From contig PUQB01000056.1 of the NCBI GenBank assembly GCA_003024785.1, forward strand, positions 62,001 to 126,000: 64,000 nucleotides of DNA, written 5' to 3'. The notes under the pieces were generated by a model. The model did no database searches, was not told the origin of the DNA, and saw only the letters and a list, made by a program, of their open reading frames with translations. Below are positions 34,898 to 46,400 of the stretch, one piece after another; the first letter of the stretch is position 1; each line of letters begins with the position of its first letter. This stretch comes from Selaginella tamariscina. Taxonomy: Eukaryota > Streptophyta > Lycopodiopsida > Selaginellales > Selaginellaceae. Made by a program: the position numbers and the translations under genes.

Positions 34898-35679
34898 TGT
34901 TAGGACTCACTTCAAACTTCTGGAACTTTGGCCCTCATGGCCTCTAGAACTCAATGTCTTCCAAACTCTGGCCCTCCAAGCCTCTAGAACTCTAAGTGTT
35001 CTGAACTCAGAGTCTTTCGAACTCCGGCTCTGAGCTCTTGCAGGCCTCCAAACTCTATTTACATCCATGTCTATATTTGGGCAAGACAAGATAATTTGTA
35101 TACTGCTAATATTTAGTATAAGCAATCAACATAAGTTATTGTTAGTTTGTTTTAATTAAAGTCTTACTTCAGTTTAATTTTAAATCTAATTTCTTTTCAA
35201 ATTCGATTGCTCTACTAGCGACTTGACAATATTAAGCTTAAGGCATATTCTAAACTTATATCATATTCTGATCCTATTATAACTCATGGTTATTAATATA
35301 AAAGGTAAGGTTTAGTCCAGGATAGGAGGAGACATCTCTTCTTCTTAAGTTATTGTTGGAGCTTGTAGCTCAAGGATGAGTCCTCGACTATAAGGCTGGG
35401 TGGTGATCTTGGAGCATAGAAGTCCAAATTGAGATCCATAACTAGTGGTTCAGGGACACGGTTCTATATATAAAAGAGGCTAGGGTTACGGTTTTAGAAT
35501 TCTGATTTAATACCAATTATTAATTGATTTTTTAATACTAAGCAATTAATATATTTCTTTCTTCTTTTTTTCTTCTTCACTAAAATGATTCCATTTTATT
35601 CTATTATTAGTTTCAATCATGATAGTAAATTAGAATACCTTCACATTAATCACATCCTAATCACGTTAGGATAATGACA
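34898..35679 (+). repeat. probable 3' LTR of element E
   Basis: It starts TGTTAGGACTC right after the polypurine tract and ends plausibly at TAATGACA (35,679). A TATA box (CTATATATAAAAG) is at about 35,464-35,476. No tRNA-type or self-type primer site was recognised after it. The right boundary is inferred. Confidence 0.5.
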
Positions 35680-38345
35680 GAAATTACTTAACAAGATTAT
35701 GCACACTTATTTGGAGTTGTAGCAAGAGAACCAACAACTAACATGTGAAAATTAATGATTGATGACAAAAAACATGAGCTTGTTAGGATTAAAGAATGGT
35801 AAAATTAGAAAGAGCAAAAGTTAATGCAACAAATGGTCAAACTCACATGACAGATCTAGCTATTACAAGGCAAAATCTTCAAGTTCGGATTCCTATGACA
35901 CCACATAAACCTAGGTTAATTTGCCAAAAAGGTTCGATGGTGCAAGGTCTTAGTTCTATGGGTTCATGAACCAAGTTTGATCATCCATATGAACCCTAGT
36001 CATTACACTAATGATCATTTGGAGGTGGGTTTAATTGGATTAATACTCACAAGTATTAGTTTGTGCCTTTTTTGGAGAAAGACTCATTTTGTTGATAAAT
36101 TCAATCTGTTCATTTTGAAGTTTAAGCACTGCTTTAGAGATACCAACAATGTCCAAATGACAATTAACAAGATTCACATGGTAACCATCTAGCATTAGTA
36201 TACGCATCAAAATTTCACCTTTTAGCATGTGACATGCCATGAGATGAGGAAGTTCTAATTAACTATCTTTACCAAGGGCTCACAATGATGTCAGAACCTC
36301 CTCTTGAGGACTCAGCAAGTCCTTCGAGGCTTTAATTGTGCCATATAGTACAATAATAGGTGATTTGAACATCGTTCATAACGATTCAAATAGCCTATTC
36401 AAGGGAATACACCTATGCAGCAACAATGGCTTCATCCCCGATAGCACCAATGGGAAACCATGGTCATACTCCAGCCCCAACTCAAGAATTAGTCCCATGG
36501 AATGCGAGTCTCCTTACCCCAATTGAGAAGCAACATGTAAGGTCAATAGTTTATGTATTTATTGTGGTGGTCTTGATCATATTGTAATCAACTGCCTAAA
36601 CAAGCCGAGGTGCACGATTAACCACATTCACCCCATGAATTCACAACCCATCATGATCAATCATGTTCACCATGAGAGTCCTAAGCCTTTGAGCCAAAAC
36701 AAAAATTTTGAAGTTTTTAACAAGTCGAATGAGGAGTTAAACAAGTAAGTTTAGCCAAAATAAGAACCATTTGGTTTAACAATCCCAAGCATAAAGAGTC
36801 CCTACAAATAAATGGTTTTCATTCTGTTGTCTCAAGTTGGTAAGTCATTTGTGATACAAGTTGAGCTTTACATAGCTAGGGGTTATAAAGTCATAGCATC
36901 AACTTTGTTAAACTTTGGAGCCAACGCTTATTTTATGAATCACACATTTGCACATTGACACTCAAGTTCATGTCTTTGTTGTGGATTCTCAACTTATGGC
37001 ATCAGGTGCTGTTATTGAGCAGTCTAAGCCCATCCATATGACCTTGGGAGATACTTCTTATAGTATCTCTTTCAACATAATCAATTAGTCCAAGTATCCA
37101 GTTATCATTAGTACATTGTGGTTTGAGATGCCTAATCCAACCATCGATTAGTGCAAATGATATTTCAGTTTGTTGAGGAAGATCAACTTTCTAAACTCAA
37201 CTTTGGAGCCCTTGTGAGTTAGCACAATTTCATTGAATGAATTCATTTAAGAGGGTATCATCAGTTTTTGTTGTAGCCATCACCTCAGCACCTGAGGCTA
37301 GCTCAAGTAAGTTTCTAATCAACTACCAGTTAAGTACAGTGAGTTTGTTGATGTCTTTGATAAAGTCAAAACTAGTAAGTTCCTAGAACATTGGTTGTAT
37401 GACTGCCCTATTGACTTGTTCAACCCTCTTGAGGATTGATTTACATGCTCTCTCTAGCAAAGCTTAAGGTTTATGACACTAAAAGTCTTTAGCTAGTGCA
37501 CTCATCTTATTTGTTAGACAAAAAGATGGCTCATTGCATTTGGTAGTGAATTATCGTGGCCTCAACAAAGTAATGGTACAAAATTTGTATCTCTTACCAT
37601 TGATATCGAGCTTTGTTGAAGTATCTTGCCAAGGCCAAGTACTTCACCAAGATTGACTTTCAATGTGTTTATAACTTAGTCAGGATCTACCTAGGGGATG
37701 AGTGAAAGACTACATTTCGCAAGCATTACAAACATTTCGAGTACACGGTGATGCCATGTGATCTCACCAATGTACCAGTTGTCTTTTAACACATAGCCAA
37801 CGACATCTTTCACTAATTCTTGGACATGTTCATGATATTATACTTTGATGACATCCTTATATATCCAAGACATTGGAGTAGCACAAGGACCATATTCGAC
37901 ATGTATTGTGAGACCATGGCCTTTATGTCAAGCTTGAGAAGTGTAGTTTTCAACAAGATCATGTGCAGTTCTTGGGGTTCATCATCTCACCGAAAGGAGT
38001 TTTAATTGTGAGAACTATGTTGGATTAACACGTCCCACGGTTCATACAAGATGTTTAGTGTTTTCTCAACTTTGCCAACTTGTATTGCAAGTTTTGCTCT
38101 CAAACTCTTAAGAAAGATATAACCTATAAATCACCTTTCTACTCACTTTACCACCTTGTATGGACTACTCCAAAATTGTGATACCACTCACCAAATTCAC
38201 ATAGGAGGACAAGCCGTTTGTGTGGACACCAGAGGCAAAATTTGCCTTCAATGCCTTATAGCAAGCCTTCACCTCCACTTCGATATTGGCTCATTTGAAT
38301 CTTGACAAAGCTTTTATTATTGAGGTTGATGCATTAAACTTTGCA
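35680..38345 (+). pseudogene. degenerate Ty3/gypsy gag-pol (element D)
   Basis: Plus-strand pieces are a gag segment near 36.0-36.2 kb (FRDTNNVQMTINKI), a zinc knuckle C-IYC-GGLDH-IVINC at 36,554-36,595, protease-like sequence near 36.85-37.2 kb, RT near 37.4-38.0 kb ([42 protein letters not shown]), and the start of RNase H near 38.2-38.34 kb. The catalytic YxDD is retained as YFDD. Stops throughout make it dead. It may share the LTR at 34,898-35,679 with element E. Confidence 0.7.
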
Positions 38346-38480
38346 TGGTGTGGCGAACTCTCCAAGAAGTGTCTCTATTCTTCAAACAAATCCACAATAG
38401 TCAAAAACTTATTATCATGTACCTCGTAATTGATCTTTAGTGCGAGAAACTTGTGGGAATGAAATGTTACCAGGTGAAGT
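38346..38480 (-). pseudogene. inverted RNase H fragment
   Basis: The minus strand matches the RNase H segment of elements A and B around the [20 protein letters not shown] region: CTCGTAATTGATCT and TCCACAATAG are shared with 21,580-21,640. It therefore lies opposite to element D, a rearranged scrap. Confidence 0.6.
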
Positions 38481-38489
38481 TAACCATCT

Positions 38490-39018
38490 TTACTGACCTA
38501 GGAGCCCTTTCATGAGGCACTCATGAGGTCGTACTTAAGGACATCCAAACCTAACCTTAGGGAGTTTACTTGGCAGAACACTTATGTCCACCTACGTCGC
38601 ACACTCATGTCCTCGTTAAGTACTAGCCTTAGGTCTAGGTATGACTTGGCCACTCAAACCCTTAAGCTTGTCGCCCTAAAGAGTTGTACTCCCAAATGAA
38701 GGTGATTCCTCAAGGCTAGTGATGATGCCTTAGCTCTATCACGGGGGTATGTATGAGACGTGTCTCCTTGGTGGGTTAGGGCATGAGCATGTCTAGGTCT
38801 CCTAAGGCAGGATCCTAAAGTTTATTTGAATTATCCTCTAGGGTTTCGGGGATAGTCATTATAGGGGCTGAGGATAGGACCCTAAGTCTTGTATCTATTT
38901 GGGCATATGAGTCAAGCTCTTGAAACCATCTTAGACTTAACATTGTTCACATAAGGTGTTGACACTTGTATGGCCACTTAACAATCACGTGTTACTCCTT
39001 TTAAATAAAAACTTTAAT
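38490..39018 (+). mobile_element. truncated LTR, repeat family S, copy 5 (plus)
   Basis: It matches the 3' part of 31,971-33,440 (CATGAGGCACTC, AGTACTAGCCTTAGGTCTAG, GGTTAGGGCATGAGC, ACATAAGG-GTTGACAC) but lacks the first ~900 bp of the family and a clean end. Confidence 0.6.
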
Positions 39019-40460
39019 AGTTTCGAATGGGTATTCGAGATGCACCATCTTGGGCGCCGAGAAGGATGGAGCATCCCTTCGGGCCCAACAAGGATCGAAC
39101 TCGGGATGTTCCATCTGAGGCAACAAGGTCTGGGGGCCTTGAACATGGGATGCTCTAAGGAGGATAGAGCATCCTCACTAAAGGATTGTCCTCGATGCAT
39201 GTTGTCTAGAACCACGAGTTCTATCCTCACTAGGGGCGACCACGAGTTCGATCCTTGTTGGAGTGGCTTCAAATTCGACTTTGGCCTCAAATTTGAATCT
39301 TTGATAAGGCAACCTTGAGTTCGATCCTCGTTCAGGCAACCTCAAGTTTGATCCTTGTTGGGGTTGACCTTAAGTTTGATCCTTATTGGGCCTTTGTTCA
39401 AGATTGTGAGTTTGATCCTTGTTGGGGGCCTCAGACCCGGATATGTGTCATCCTTGGCACCAAGGGTGATGCACCTAATTTGATCCTCACTAGGGTGGCC
39501 TCGAGTTGAATCTTCATTAGGGACTTGTTTGAGCTTGCAATTTTGATCTTTGCTTGGGGTGGCTTTCAGTTAAATCCTCACCAGAGAGTTTGTTTGATTC
39601 TCATTAAGGGCAAGCCTCGAGTTCAATCCTCACCAGGGAGTTTGAACTTCGTTGGGCAACTTCAAATTCGATCTTCATTGGGGTAGCCTCAAATTTGATT
39701 CTCGTTTGGGGTCGCGAACACAAAAATGCTCCATCCTCAATGCCGAGGATAGTGCATCTCGAGCTCGTGAATTCGATCCTTGCTTAGAATGGCCTCTGGG
39801 CCTTGTTTGAGGCTACAAGTTTGATTCTTATTGAGGGTGCCCTCAAGTTTGATCCTCACTAGGAACAACCTCGAATTTGATTCTTGTTGAGGTCTCATTT
39901 GATGCCCCAAGTTTGATCCATGCTTGGGACCTCAGACACAGGGATGTCCGTCTTTGGCACCAAGGACAATGCATCTCGTTCGAGGCCATGAGTTTGATTC
40001 TCGCTAGGGAAGCCTCAAGTTGGATCCTCGTTAGGGGAAGCCTCAAGTTCAATCCTTGCTTGGGGTGGCTTCAAATTTAATTCTCGTTGGGCTCATTTGA
40101 GCCAAGGTAGCCTCAAGTTTTCAATTTCAGTCCTTGCTAGGGCCTTGGGCCAAATGCTTTGTCCTTGGGTGGCCTTAAGTTCAATCCTTGATGGGCTTTA
40201 GAAGATGCTCTGTCCTCGACGTTAAGGACAGTGCATGCTCCATTCAACATTGCGAATTTGATTCTCGTTGGGGCCTCAAAATGTCCTTACACCAAGGATA
40301 GTGCATCTAGTCTACAAATTTGATCCTCACATAGGCCTTGTCTGAAGTCGCAAGTTCAATTCTTTGTTGGGCAGTTCTCAAGTTCAATCTTTGTTGGGGG
40401 CAGTCTCAAGTTCAATCTTTGTTAGGGCAGTCTCAAGTTCAATTCTTGATGGGGCTTGAA
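39019..40460 (+). repeat. degenerate array of GAGTTCGATCCT units
   Basis: Some thirty units of the type (G/C)A(G/A)(T)TTGATCCT followed by C(G/A)(T/C)TTGGGG, mostly 35-60 bp apart, fill this stretch. GTTCGATCC in the better-kept units equals the T-arm/B-box core of tRNA genes. Longer frames over it are chance. A related patch lies at 47,340-47,520. Confidence 0.7.
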
Positions 40461-41160
40461 TGAACATTGGGTAAAATCTTCTTTTGCATGTGAACGATTT
40501 AGACATTTTACATTCAATATTACAAAATTTTTGAATGCATGATTGTTAAAAGCTCGAGAAATGCATGCTGTGGGCATATTGGTAATCATTTGAGCCAAAT
40601 TGTTAACTTGATTTTTTTTAGCATAGATACAATGAGAGAAAAGCATGGGATGATATTGGAGAATTGGATTCTACAACTTCAATAACTAATGTTAAAGTAA
40701 TGATTCATAATTCATATAATTGTGATCATTATTATATTGTTTATTTAATTAATTTTAGTGTTTTTGAGATTTAGACGAACCAACATGTTCGCAATATTGT
40801 AACAAGAATTTATTTTTATTTTGGTTGGTAAAAAATCGGGATTTCATGTGCTCATACTACAACTATCGTATTATTTTGGAAAGAGCATGTGCAATTATAT
40901 ACACATACTTATACTTGCTTGAGTCGTATTGTGGCAGTTACGTTGGAGTCATATATCCATGTGACTTGGAGGGTTAAGGGAATACATTTATAATATTAAA
41001 ATGTTCATAAAAATAAATTTATAATTCTAAGTATTTTAAGGGCAAATTTATAAATTTCCCAAATTAAAAGCAACTGACAAGTAGGACGTCTACACTTTTG
41101 GAATCCTAACGCTAGAGATGTTCACTGCAAGACGGAGCCTGTCATCCAAGGATGAATGTA
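40461..41160. other. AT-rich non-coding DNA
   Basis: No conserved frame, RNA gene or clear repeat was seen. The minus-strand frame at 40,422-40,646 has no recognisable motif. Confidence 0.5.
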
Positions 41161-41185
41161 CAACACTCCTGTGGCAAATGCGATG

Positions 41186-41480
41186 CTAGATGAAGTGGTT
41201 GATGTGAAGCTCCGAGAGGGACTCCTTCATGCTGGGTCTTGAGTTGGAGTCAATATAGCAGCACCACATTGCCATGTGAAGAATCCCACTGACCTTCTCC
41301 CATGAGTACTCCTTGGCTGCGAGACCTTGAGAGGGGACACCTAGGTGCCACTCCCACCAGCTTGTAGGCCACCAAACATTCCTGCTCAATGGTCATCCAC
41401 GGTTTCTCTTACATCCAGGAGTTCAACGATAGAGCATACAAATTCGTTTTCAACTGGGTCCCATGCATGACCATGTTCGA
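41186..41480 (-). pseudogene. possible receptor-kinase C-terminal remnant
   Basis: The minus-strand frame contains KVSGILHMAMWCCYIDSN followed by SRPSMKESLSEL, which fits subdomain XI of plant receptor-like kinases (alanine-leucine-tryptophan-cysteine, then an RPSM motif). The remaining kinase subdomains are not visible upstream. It is isolated between repeats and has no start or transit to a full kinase. The match is short, so chance cannot be excluded. Confidence 0.4.
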
Positions 41481-42339
41481 ATGAATCCATACACATGTTA
41501 CAGGAAAGGACGCTAATTAGATTATTGTTGTACCATGTTCATAACCCTTAATTAGATTTAAAATATGGCTAAGATGATTATAATTACTAAATCAAATTTT
41601 AATATAATTGGGCTTGAAGTAATAATCATTACATGATGGTCGTTGTTTGTATGTGACGATATGCAATTTAGTGTATGAGAGGGGACACACGGATACTAAT
41701 AGTCATATCGTATATCTGACTTAAGTTCATATCTCGCACACACATTATCACATCCTTTTTAAAAAATTTATATATTTGTGGGTTATTTCAAAACATGATA
41801 GATTTTAAATTTGATTATCGACTAGTATTAACTAGTTAGAGTTAATTAATTAATAACTAGTGTTTGACCATTATTGATTTTAAGAATCATAGTAGATTCA
41901 TTGATATCAACTTTATACGTCTTGTTTATGTTGAAACGACTTTGTAACATTAAAGGTTGTTTAATTTAACATTTCAAAATGTTCTGAAAAGTTAAGTATT
42001 ATTTTTGAGATTAACAAAAAAAGAAAAAAGAAAAACACATTGGTTGGTTCGACCTAGGGAAGTTGAAGAAAGTCCATGGTTTACTATGATAGAATTTCTT
42101 CGATTTTTTCTAACCTGATGAATAATGATTTCTAATGTGTATAACCGATCGCATTAGAATTATGGCCGACTTAATTTATTTAAAAAAAAAAAACTTGATT
42201 TTCGTACACATTAAAGACTCAATTAATAATATTATATTCCTCATTCATACCGTAATATGCATTCTTAAACAGAAACTCAACAGAACCAAATGGGTACTTT
42301 CAACTGGCACAAACTGTATAAAGAGAGAAACACACATGT
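41481..42339. other. AT-rich non-coding DNA upstream of the dirigent-like gene
   Basis: No supported gene was seen. Small frames near 42,135 are AT-rich chance frames. The stretch presumably includes the promoter of the dirigent-like gene. Confidence 0.45.
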
Positions 42340-42873
42340 ATATCCCCTCCAAATCCATTGTGTTCTGCTTCTTGTGCTCACCCCAATTTCTATGTATTCC
42401 GAGGGGGATGGAAAAGGAAGAACCATAACATGCACGACCAGACCTCAGGAAGGAACCCGACTACAGTGTTTGTCACTCCTTCGACGAACAACAGCACGCT
42501 CTTCGGAGTTATGGCTGTTTTTGATGATAAGCTGACGACTCCCATCCATTGATTCCCTGTCTATAGGCCGAGGGAGAGGTGTGTAATTCTATGCGCGTGC
42601 ATGCATATGTGTGTATATTAATGTTATTTTTTCAAGGTTATATTTGTGTTCGATTCGTTGAGCAGCGTGAGCATATTACAAGTAATGACTGTGAAACTCA
42701 AAGGACACAACGGGAGCATCAGTCTTCATGGGCAGAACCCATTCACACAGCCACAGAGAGAGATTGCCGTCGGAGGAGGAACAGGATGTGCCAACGGATA
42801 TGCAGGCATAAGCACGTACGGTATGGAGCCAGGAGGGCATCCATTTGGTACGGACGGGCTGTGTACGGAATAA
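42340..42873 (+). pseudogene. dirigent-family protein gene, frame-broken
   Basis: Dirigent proteins are secreted proteins that steer phenoxy-radical coupling in lignan and related synthesis. The first part carries a hydrophobic, signal-peptide-like stretch (IHCVLLLVLTPIS) in one frame, then MHDQTSGRNPTTVFV and NSTLFGVMAVFDDKLT in another, then DSLSIGRGRG in a third. A GT-AG intron at about 42,581-42,636 joins this to VIFVFDSLSSVSILQVMTVK and the last segment NGSISLHGQNPF ... EIAVGGGTGCANGYAGISTY, the typical dirigent C-terminus. Most family genes lack introns. Two frame changes before the intron mean the copy is a pseudogene or misassembled. The start codon is uncertain. Confidence 0.65.
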
Positions 42874-43052
42874 GTGTAATCCATCAGTGGGAAAAATAAA
42901 ATCTGATTTAGAATATACCTGATTGACCTTTAATGAGTGAGGAGAATATACCTGATTTGTCTTTAATATGGTGATGAGAATATACCTTTTAGGGCGACGA
43001 CCATTTATATGCACGAGAAGAGATGCATATTAGGGCTTGCATTTCACAAGAG

Positions 43053-43748
43053 ATGGCTTCCGTAGCTCAACAAAGTGCCGGTCTCAGAAAACGTCCCTTG
43101 GAAGGCATACCGCTGCCCCTGGACAGACATGTGCGCCCTCGCACATATATCCCGCAGAACTCCCCACAAGTCTCACGAATCCCGACTATGCAGTTCCCCG
43201 TATATGACCGCCTATGTATCACCGCTTCAACAACAGCCCTTGGTGAACATCGACTCGGTTGCTCGAGGTCTGATTGCAGAGGCTAGCTTGGGCACCGAGT
43301 TTAACCCACAGCTTCTCAAGAAACGGCACGAGTGTGTGATAGACTCACTGTACACGGACATGCCAAGGCAGTGTAAGACATGTGGAATGAGGTTCAAGGA
43401 TCAGGACAAACACAGCGCTCACATGGACTGGCATGTCGCCCGCAACAGGAGACGGAAGGCACTTAAAAAGCCCTCTAGAGGCTGGTTTGTGGAAGGCAAG
43501 GACTGGAACCGCAATGGTACAGCTCAAACCACAGTCAGTTTGCCTTCTCTCAAGGCACCACAAGTGACTCAAGCAAAGGAGGATGTTCCCGCAGACGAGA
43601 ACCAACCTCGTGTGCTCTATGTATGGAGCCATTCCAAGACTACTATGACCATGAAAGAGACGAGTGGATGTATAGAGGTGCTATATATATGTATGGTTCT
43701 CCCAATAGTAACATGAGAATCGTTCATGCAAAGTGCCTGGGACAGTAA
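43053..43748 (+). CDS. short Pcf11-like (PCFS-type) zinc-finger protein, frame-broken
   Basis: The C-terminal part of Pcf11/PCFS proteins, subunits of pre-mRNA cleavage factor II, is clear. It has [21 protein letters not shown], a first zinc finger CKTCGMRF...HSAHMDWH, the [13 protein letters not shown] segment, VPADENQPR, and a second zinc-binding motif CALCMEPF...[10 protein letters not shown]...VHAKCLGQ, ending at TAA 43,746-43,748. The N-terminal CTD-interacting domain is absent, as in the short Arabidopsis PCFS1/PCFS5. The ATG at 43,053 is a possible start. There are two frame changes. One is near 43,200; the other is just before CALC, where one missing T would restore the frame. No introns were seen. 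It could be a retrocopy or a short genuine gene. Confidence 0.7.
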
Positions 43749-44999
43749 TGTTGCTGTTAACTGTGCAGCTATAACCAAAGATGAACATGCACCCCATATG
43801 TCTGAGCTCGCAAATGGGTACGGGTCGGGTATAGGTAGAATTTGCAGTGACCACGAGATGGATTTTTTTAACCTAAAATATAAAATTGTTGTTTTCCAAC
43901 CTACGACTAAGTGTTTTAATAAAAGTGAAGAAAAAACCTTCTTATTAATAACTAAATAAAGGAATGATAAGGCAGCACATTTCAGATTTATTTTGTTTTT
44001 TTATAAAAACAGCTAACTAAAATACTTTATACTAAACAACCATTATAAAAATAATTATTAATTTACAATTCAAATGCAACCCAGCTCAATAATTCTACAA
44101 AAAATACTTAAGTACTAGTTTTCAATAGCGCGCGGGCGCGTTGGGGGGCTTTGTTGTATTTTTCTGTTATAGAGAGAAATCAAACATGAGCAAATTAATA
44201 ATTTAATAGATAATAAATATATATTTAAGCATATATATAGAGCTTGTAACAACAATCACAATGTGTTTATACATATACAAAAACGAATTAACAATTAATT
44301 AATTACAACATATTTTTCCACTTCATGTATATCACGCATATAAGTAAATAAGAAACTACAATTAATTAGCTAACTTCACATTTGTTTTAAGGTTATATAG
44401 ATGACCCTTTTGTTGATTTTACCTTGATTTTGTATTTGATTGGCTTCCCAATAAAGTTTCTTTTTAAGAAAGTAAAGGCGTTACTGCAATAAGCACTAAA
44501 CTGGAGCCGTTTAATGATAATTTAAACGGCTCCAGTTTAGTGCTTATTGCAGTAATAACTGAAGTAACATTATATATTATTGACATCGCATTATTTGTTG
44601 TAATTATTATATCCTCCACATCATTTACTCCATTGTTTACCCTTTGGTTTCCAATTAATATAATGTAATAGAAAACCCTGCATTATAGCTTAGTTTTGTT
44701 AATTTAAAGTTCTTTATCATTAGTTATAATTCTTTTAACGACTGTTTTACAATATACGTTATAAAATTTAATTAAAAATACTTTCTTGATTTCTAATTAA
44801 TGTAATATAAAAAGTCATATTAACAAGCTAATAACTAGGATTATGCAGTTACAAAGAGTAAAGCCGATGCTATAAGGATATGCTACATTTTTTCCAGCTC
44901 CATTTGCTCTTCTTTATCAAATAAATGAGTAGTAAATGATGAAAATAATACCAAGTAACACAACTGCCATTGTAATTGCATATCTATTAAATCCTCATG
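43749..44999. other. AT-rich intergenic DNA with one strong hairpin
   Basis: Apart from the inverted repeat at 44,481-44,555 and a GC-rich patch (GCGCGCGGGCGCG near 44,128) nothing distinctive is seen. No conserved coding frame is present. Confidence 0.5.
44481..44555. repeat. perfect 33-bp inverted repeat with 9-nt loop
   Basis: The arm TTACTGCAATAAGCACTAAA (and 13 further bases, 44,481-44,513) is exactly complementary to 44,523-44,555; the loop is ATGATAATT. The transcript of either strand would form a 75-nt hairpin without mismatch. It could be a small fold-back transposon, a young siRNA/miRNA-like locus or an inversion scar. No flanking target duplication was identified. Confidence 0.9.
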
Positions 45000-46400
45000 T
45001 GTCATCGTTTTTATTATGACTCGACTCTTTATTTTGGAGGTTGATTGTTGTTATATTGTACTATGTTGACGTACCCTAGATGTAGTGAGAAACAACCCTG
45101 CTTAGTGAACTTAGGTGTTTAGGGGTAGTCTGGCTGGCTATCTTTAGATGTCGCGAGAAACTCTAAACGAAGATAGCACTTACCTTCTAGAAAACTCTTA
45201 CCCCCATTTTGAGTAGTGTCCCGGTTGGGTTAATAGTTAGTTCTGGTGAGTTCGGCATGTCGGATATGTTTAAAAATATCCCTAGGTTTGATATGTTAGG
45301 GTTTAAGGGTCAATAAATAACTCACCAAGTATATTCCCTATGGGAATGAGATTCCATGCGAGCCCACTTATATAAATAAGAAAACAGGGGGCTCTATCAC
45401 ATAAATAAGGTAAAGTATGTAGGAGTGAGGGTTTCTGGATTCATGACTAAGCTCATTACTCTTCTCCCGGTGCAAACTCTAGTTTGTATTGTCAAGGCAC
45501 AACCCTTTGTTGTGCCACCCTAACTTCCAGATGACATGGGTATGTCCCACCCTCAAGGTAACTTACCCTTAATGTTGGCGAATCCATGCCTGGGAGGTCT
45601 TTTCGGAATACATGTTATAAGAGGCAGAGGTTGAGGCTTGTCTCTAACCTCCTCCTCCACGTCAAGCTAGGTGTAGCACTCATGGCCAAGCAAGGCACAT
45701 TTGTGTCCTTGTCCAACCGTGGGTGTGGAATCTTGTTTGACGAGTTCACATTACCCAGTTCCTGAGGGATAATTGAGGGGTACTAGAGTTGGCATTTAGA
45801 AGCCACGTTTGTAGCACTTGGTGCAACTCTTAAATCTAAGGGCTATGGCATGATAGCCCACATCATGGAAGGTAATGTCGCATGAAGATGTGACATTAGG
45901 CTAAATGTCACGCAATACAATGCCCGAGGCATGCCCTTTGGGGTTGTATTTTGGGTTTGTCGCTAAGGTGTTGGATACTTTAGCAAACATGCATGCTTGT
46001 GTTTGCACTAGGGTGCTAAGCCTTGGGCATCCGCTCAAGGGAGGTTAGGTCTCCTAACTAGGTGTGCTTTGGCACACTTGGCGTAAGTGACGATGTCTTA
46101 GCTCTGTCACGGGGGCATGTGTGAGACACATCTCCTTTGTGAGGTTAGGGCATGAGCCTGTCTATGTCTACTAGGATAGAATCCTAAAGTCTACTCAGGA
46201 TATCCTTTAGAGTTTGGGGGATGGTCATTTTAGGGGGCTTAGGGTAGGACCTTAAGTCTTCTATTTAACTAGGCATCTGAGTCAGACTCTTATCGTCATT
46301 TTAGAAGATTTAGCATTGCTCACATAAGGAATTGACGCCGAAAGGCCACTTGGCGGCCACGTGTTGCCACGTGTTAGCTCTCCGGATTAAAATTCTGACA
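45000..46400 (+). mobile_element. solo LTR, repeat family S, copy 4 (plus)
   Basis: The 1,401-bp repeat starts TGTCATCG and ends TTCTGACA. Flanking pentamers are TCATG (44,995-44,999) and CCATG (46,401-46,405), four of five matching, which supports insertion as one unit. It has no coding capacity. It aligns along its length with 31,971-33,440 and, inverted, with the remnants at 4.4-8.1 kb. Confidence 0.8.

Noticed and set aside
34898..35679. Self-priming arrangement in the older element E/D LTR
   Set aside because: The sequence about 30 bp after its TATA box has no complement just after the supposed LTR end, and that end itself is uncertain.
39019..40460. tRNA gene cluster
   Set aside because: Only T-arm-like cores recur; there are no acceptor stems, A boxes or anticodon arms.
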